DNA of 64,000 nt, taken from the NCBI GenBank assembly GCA_905221605.1, contig CAJNDS010002390.1:1291813-1355812 (forward strand), in the 5' to 3' direction. The position numbers and the translations under genes were made by a program. The notes beneath the pieces are model-generated. The model worked only from the letters and a program-made list of their open reading frames with translations. It searched no databases and was not told where the DNA came from. Of this stretch, positions 59,830-64,000 are shown one piece after another (the stretch's first letter is position 1; each line of letters begins with the position of its first letter). The DNA is from Symbiodinium natans. Lineage: Eukaryota > Sar > Dinophyceae > Suessiales > Symbiodiniaceae.

Positions 59830-61040
59830 CGTGGGTTATACCCCTCGACGCTCAACCCTAAAACCTTTGGTAGCAACGACCTGGTGGGTTTAAAGCCAGT
59901 TCAGCCTGCGAACGCGCCTCAGGAATTGGTCCATGGATTTGGTGAAGGATCTAGTTGACTTTTTCGAGAACACGTTTCAACTCGGAGAGGCTCCGCACAT
60001 CTTAGGGATCTTAGGTTGAAGGGTGGGGTGTGTAGAGGGTTTGTAGAGGGTTTGTAGGGTTTCGGGCTTTGGGATTTAGGGTTTAATTCGGGTTTGGGGG
60101 TTTTAGGAGCTTAGGGGCTTTCGTGTTTGGGTTTAAGCGTTTCGGGCTCTGGGCTTATTTAACGGACAAGCTTAATGTTGGACTCGCTTTAGTGCGTAGG
60201 GGCCCCCCCCCCCCAAACAATTTTTGGGGTTTTCGGGGATCCTTAATAATCTGGGACGGGGCTGGGACGGGGGCTGGGGGTAGGGCGGCTAGGGGTCGAG
60301 GGTTGAGGGGAAGCCTTGAAGCTTGAGGGTCTAAGCTTTCCAGGCTTTGTAGCTCCACGGTCGCTGGGGCTCCGCATTAATGCGGACCACCGAAACAACT
60401 TGCTAAAGCGAATCAGGGCAGCTCGTGGGCTACTCCCTTGGAAAATTGTTTGGGGGCCTGTTTCGTAATGAAATTTTACAAGGAATTCAAATAAGGCTGG
60501 ACACCAAAAAAAACCGGAGTTTCTTATTCAAAACTTTTTTTAGTTTTTGGCTTCCCGGCCCCCCGCCCTTCAACCCCAGCCGGGACAACATCGCATAATT
60601 GTGAACCCCCCTAAACAATGGGGGGTCCTGTATAGGCCGAGCGGAAAATCGCATAATAGTGGTCCCATAACATTAGTGCAGGTTGGGCTTTATGGTCTGA
60701 GGGTTTGGGGCTTAAGGGTTTAGGTTTAGAGTTTTTAGGGGTTTAGGGTGTTTAAAGGGCTTGGGGGTTTTAGGGTTTAAAATTGCCGCTTGGAAGATCA
60801 TATGGGGGCCGTAATAATTAGAATAGGGCTTTTTTGGGGGGATTCTTTTTGTACAAGGCAAAAGGGACCATAAGGGAATACTATTAGCAATTCTTCCAAA
60901 CCCTGTATGGAGGTTAGCGAAATAAGGGGGTATCACGCCGACAGTCCTTGAACCAGGGCCCGTCGCCGTAACCCTATCGCCTGTCGTCCTAAACCCTAAA
61001 CCCTAAACCCTAAACCTAAAAGTTGTTTGTGAGGCATCAC
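59830..61040. other. Stretch with no supported gene
   Basis: Contains degenerate TTTAGGG-like text (60020-60140), a poly-C (60205-60214), a palindromic element around CATATGGGGGCCGTAATAA...GACCATAAGGGAATA (60795-60905, related to 34460-34600) and a short CCCTAAA run (60989-61018). Small ORFs there lack splice support. Confidence 0.5.
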
Positions 61041-61045
61041 CGCAG

Positions 61046-61102
61046 GGTCTGGTGATTGCCTGCATGGCCATCTGGACCATGTCAGGCCAACTTGGGCTTC
61101 CA
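61046..61102 (+). CDS. Gene E exon, membrane segment
   Basis: Acceptor CATCACCGCAG. Nineteen codons read GLVIACMAIWTMSGQLGLP, phase 0; GC-type donor CTTCCA/GCCCTA. Similar to 51763-51824 of gene D (LVxxCxxIxxMSxQxGL pattern). Confidence 0.55.
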
Positions 61103-62380
61103 GCCCTAAACCCTAAACCCTGAACCCTGAACCCTAAACCCTAAACCCTAAAGGCTTAGGGATATCAGGGAGCTAGACGCTCGAAATAGAGCATCCTGTG
61201 CTAAGTTGTAACGTGAACTTGCGCCCAAAGCCCAAAAAAGTCGGGGTTGAGATTCTTTCCGGCCGTTCAGGGCTTTGCGGTCGTGCGGTCGGTGTTGCTG
61301 TAGGAAGCTGATGAGTTTGTAGGCATCGTCATTTGGCAAAAATGGTGTGGGTTTACGCTCTTGAGTTTTGTTCTTCTATGTTACTAAACCCTAAACTCTC
61401 AACCCTAAACCCTAAACCCTAAAAGGCGCTTTGTTCGGGAGCTCACTAATTTAAGTATGAAGATCTAGACATGGTGGTTAGGCGGGCCTTTGTCCGAAGA
61501 CTAAGACCCTCTATGTCGATGGGCTTAGGGAGTGAAGCGTACTTCATCCAATCTTAGGGTTGAGGGTTGAGGGTTTATGGCATTTCTCAAAATTCGGGTG
61601 TCTTGTCTAAGAGGGCTGTTGCCCAGCGACTAATTCTGATTCCGAGACTTGTGCACAATCACCCCCCCCAGCCCTGTTGCAATGCCGTAGCGTTCTGGGG
61701 GAGCTTGGGTTGGAGTTTGGGAGGTTTGGGGGTCTTGGGGGTCTTTGGAGGTCTTTGAAAGTCTTTGAGCTTTCGCTTTCGCTTCGCTTTAAACCCTCAT
61801 TATGGCCAAAAGGGACACACTTTATTTAAACCCTAACCCTAAACCCTAAACCCTAAACCCTGCACCCTAAACCCTAAACCCTAAACCCTAAACCCTAAAC
61901 CTTTTTTGGGGGGCGGAACTTCTCTTGGCTGCAGAGCAGGTGCTTGTTATTTGCCGACTTCCGTCCCGGCCTTCTTGGCTTTCCGACAAAAGAACCTCGG
62001 AGCCCAACAGCAAGGGGTTGGGACTTAGGGTTTAGGGTTTAGGGCTTAGGGCTTCGGGTTTAGGGCTTAGGGAAGAACTTTGCTGCGGAGTCAGAAGCAT
62101 CGAAATTGCCTCAACCCTAGTTTTCGAAGAGAGGGCTTACGTAATGCACTTCTGTTGAAGGTTTAGGGTTTCGGGCTTACGTAATGTTTTTGTTAGCTTC
62201 AAAGGCTTCCTGAGATGGTCAGAGCAGAGAGCTCCACCGATGCAAATGAGTAGCAAAGATACAAATTCCCGCGCGAAACGCATGCCATTAAGCACCATCT
62301 AAGTGAACTTCTCTTCGCACTGGGCTGGCACAAGAGGCATCTTACACGGGGAATGCAACAATCAAGAAAGTACAGCCAAG

Positions 62381-62471
62381 TGGCTGAAGCTAAGCGAGAT
62401 GTTCACACATCTCACACGCGGGGCACGCGCCGCAGTCGCAAATGTCGCGTCAGCATTTCCAGCATGCTTTG
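62381..62471 (+). CDS. Exon, gene E or next gene
   Basis: Acceptor TACAGCCAAG, consensus donor TTTG/GTGAGG. Thirty codons plus 1 nt read WLKLSEMFTHLTRGARAAVA then NVASAFPACF. It is followed at once by CCCTAAA arrays (62479-62535). Good codon pattern. Confidence 0.55.
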
Positions 62472-62584
62472 GTGAGGAACCCTAAACCCTAAACCCTAAA
62501 CCCTAACCCTAAACCCTAAACCCTAAACCCTAACCCCACACCTCTACCCTAAACCCTAAACCGGCGTGGCGGAATGGCATGCAG

Positions 62585-62687
62585 TCCCTCCGATGCGCCA
62601 TATGCTTCCGTATTGCCGCGCCGCTCAAGCCCTCCGAGTAATAGCACACACTCCTCATGGCTTCATGGTATGGTGCATTAGAAATGG
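62585..62687 (+). CDS. Exon, phase-linked to 62381-62471
   Basis: Acceptor TGGCATGCAG. In phase with 62471 (G plus TC gives Val) it reads PPMRHMLPYCRAAQALRVI then AHTPHGFMVWCIRN, to AATGG/GTTTAG. In phase 0 it would instead be a terminal exon (SLRCAICFRIAAPLKPSE, then TAA at 62639). The first fits the splice phase better. Confidence 0.5.
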
Positions 62688-62805
62688 GTTTAGGGTTTAG
62701 GGTTTAGGGTCTAGGGTTTAGGGTTTAGGCTTTAGGCTTTAGGGTTTAGGGTTTGTGCTACTATTCACGGTGCGTGGGGTTCCTCCGCTAAGCTAGACGG
62801 TGCAG

Positions 62806-62854
62806 CTCTCCGCTAGTAGGCTGCGAAGTGCCAGGGCATATCCGTGGAATACTG
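62806..62854 (+). CDS. Small exon
   Basis: Acceptor GACGGTGCAG, donor TACTG/GTACCC. Frames SPLVGCEVPGHIRGIL (fits 62687) and LSASRLRSARAYPWNT (fits 63493) are both open, so the phase is unsettled. Confidence 0.35.
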
Positions 62855-62994
62855 GTACCCTTCACAGCAGTAGCGATAGTAGTGGCAGTAATAGTCATGT
62901 TTATCATGGTTGTGGGGTCGTAGCTCTGGTATTTCATCTGCTGTTTGAGATTTCCCCGGCGATGGTTAGGGGTCCGTGGTACGCTTAGAAAGGA

Positions 62995-63261
62995 TCATTT
63001 GGGATTCTTCTTGGCTAGCCAATGAACCGAGTATCCTTTTCTCATGCATCTATGACCGAGAGGTAGAACAGCAGGGATGTTTTCCAGTACACGTATATGT
63101 GCTCTTTCAAACATGCCCTCAATGTCCATGCAGAATATCACTCTTCGTCCCGCCCATTGGCGGTAGAAAACTTGAATGATAAGCTTTCTTTTGCCAGCCA
63201 ACCTATAATCTTCAACTACCGAACCGTGACAAGCACATCCACCGACGAACATAAAGCACAC
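62995..63261 (-). other. Minus-strand ORF, doubtful
   Basis: An 88-codon frame with ordinary composition (for example LIIQVFYRQWAGRRVIF, AVLPLGHRCMRKGYSVHW) in a repeat-free stretch. All other exon-like islands are on the + strand. No domain is recognised, so it may be chance or a decayed insertion. Confidence 0.25.
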
Positions 63262-63492
63262 AACGCCAAGGGCGCAATGTTACCCTAAGGGTAGTAACCC
63301 TAAACCCTAAACCCTAAACCCTAAACCCTAAACCCGGGCCCTTAATATGGTCCCTTACCTCCCCCAGAGAGTTCTGAAGTTGGGGCCCTTGGGTTACATA
63401 GGGTATATAAGGGGTCCCCTTACTGGCCCATACGAAGGGACCATGTAACTACCCTTAGAGTTACAGCGTTGTCGGACATGCACTGGTGTCAG

Positions 63493-63587
63493 CACTGTTC
63501 AGAAGCACACTCCTGAGGATTGCCAATCACCACCTCATGTTGGAGCAGATGTCGCAGTTCGATTTACGAAGGGCAAAATGCACGATC
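63493..63587 (+). CDS. Exon-like island near the window end
   Basis: Acceptor CACTGGTGTCAG, donor GATC/GTAACT. The frame reads LFRSTLLRIANHHLMLEQ then MSQFDLRRAKCTI and is phase-linked to one reading of 62854. A second frame (TVQKHTPEDCQSPPHVGAD...) is open. From 63660 to 64000 no gene is supported; 63900-63990 resembles 2560-2650. Confidence 0.4.
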
Positions 63588-64000
63588 GTAACTTGCCAGA
63601 AAAAACAAACGTGCAGACCCCTTGACCTAGCAGATGAAACAGGGCTTAAGGTATGGGGTTTAGGGTTTTGGGTTTTACTACAGGGTTTGGGGCGCAGGGT
63701 TTATAAGTTCTGTTTTGCTGTTATTGGTGAGTGTATCTAGTGTTCACTGACAGTATACATGGAGTGTCCTTTGGGATACCGGCAAGTAAACAACTCTACT
63801 TCATATGTTACCAGAGTAAAGTATGTTGTATTGCCCTAGAACATGTGCTACTGTAGTAGAATATGACTTAGGGATGCTCGGAAATAACTGTTAATTTTGA
63901 GTACTTTTATTCCGAAGAAACAGCTATAATTGTAATTTTTGCTAGGGTTCCAAGTTCAGTCGAATATGAGAGGATGAACTTACTGGTTCTTCGTAGCGAA

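Larger units (their letters stand above)
53151..63587 (+). other. Gene E span: TIR-like domain plus membrane segments
   Basis: Exons recognised: 53151-about 53237, 53755-53837, 55428-55524, 55641-about 55710, 56395-56491, 57447-57509, 57804-57862, 58843-about 58968, 61046-61102, 62381-62471, 62585-62687, 62806-62854, 63493-63587. Motifs in order are DYFISHTW, WLDKMCIHQ and LPVFVACS...LVLWDDT. I read these as box 1, the loop after strand B and the strand D region of a TIR-like fold. Gene limits are unknown and the last exons may belong to another gene. Confidence 0.55.

Overview
The window looks like nuclear DNA of a dinoflagellate (Symbiodiniaceae, Polarella or a related core dinoflagellate; I cannot place it to genus). 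The reasons are: plant-type telomere heptamers (TTTAGGG/CCCTAAA) scattered through the whole 64 kb; no long ORFs but dozens of 40-125 nt, GC3-rich exon-like islands, all on the + strand; splice donors that include GC and GA as well as GT; and many short palindromic elements. The long ORFs of the region are nearly all translations of simple repeats. No rRNA, tRNA, CRISPR, prokaryotic operon or virus gene was seen.

Layout. 1-16.9 kb: telomere-like and variant arrays with exon-like islands (966-1029, 1434-1494, 1902-1970, 4035-4124, 5247-5336, 6077-6154, 10756-10804, 11075-11142, 12066-12126, 13348-13414, 13781-13842, 14836-14961, 15438-15533, 15802-15887, 16841-16936). I call this 'gene A'; it may be one gene or several. 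17.6-34.4 kb: 'gene B', with a soluble N-terminal part followed by a multi-pass membrane part that ends at a stop at 34357. About 36.0-48.5 kb: 'gene C', a tandem paralogue of B, exon for exon in its 3' half, ending at 48496. 49.4-51.8 kb: fragments of another gene ('D'). 53.1-63.6 kb: 'gene E', which carries what I read as a TIR-like domain (DYFISHTW, WLDKMCIHQ, LPVFVACS...LVLWDDT) followed by hydrophobic exons.

Genes B and C can be spliced by eye. Reading phase is kept across most junctions, and the two copies share intron positions. This gives the main observation: many introns start with TTTAGGG arrays just after the donor and end with CCCTAAA arrays just before the acceptor. Exons therefore sit between CCCTAAA on the left and TTTAGGG on the right, and the intron RNA could fold end to end. 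Two such introns (28529-29215 in B, 40916-41272 in C) are present in one paralogue and absent at the same codon in the other; the second lies between copies of GTGAAG, which looks like a target-site duplication. A different intron (36441-36574) consists almost wholly of one copy of a dispersed ~110 bp palindromic element. Together these suggest introner-type intron gain, with telomere-repeat sequence as one intron class.

The rest is repeat: at least six families of ~100 bp palindromic MITE-like elements; variant arrays with 7, 9 and 17 bp units; a 1.6 kb tract almost without T on the + strand at 42.4-44.0 kb; large TATG microsatellites at 9.8-10.3 kb; a 31-33 bp tandem array at 30.0 kb; and a GC-rich EcoRI-site repeat at 46 kb. 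All exon calls come from reading the sequence (splice sites, open phase, paralogy). Most are supported as coding, but few functions can be named.
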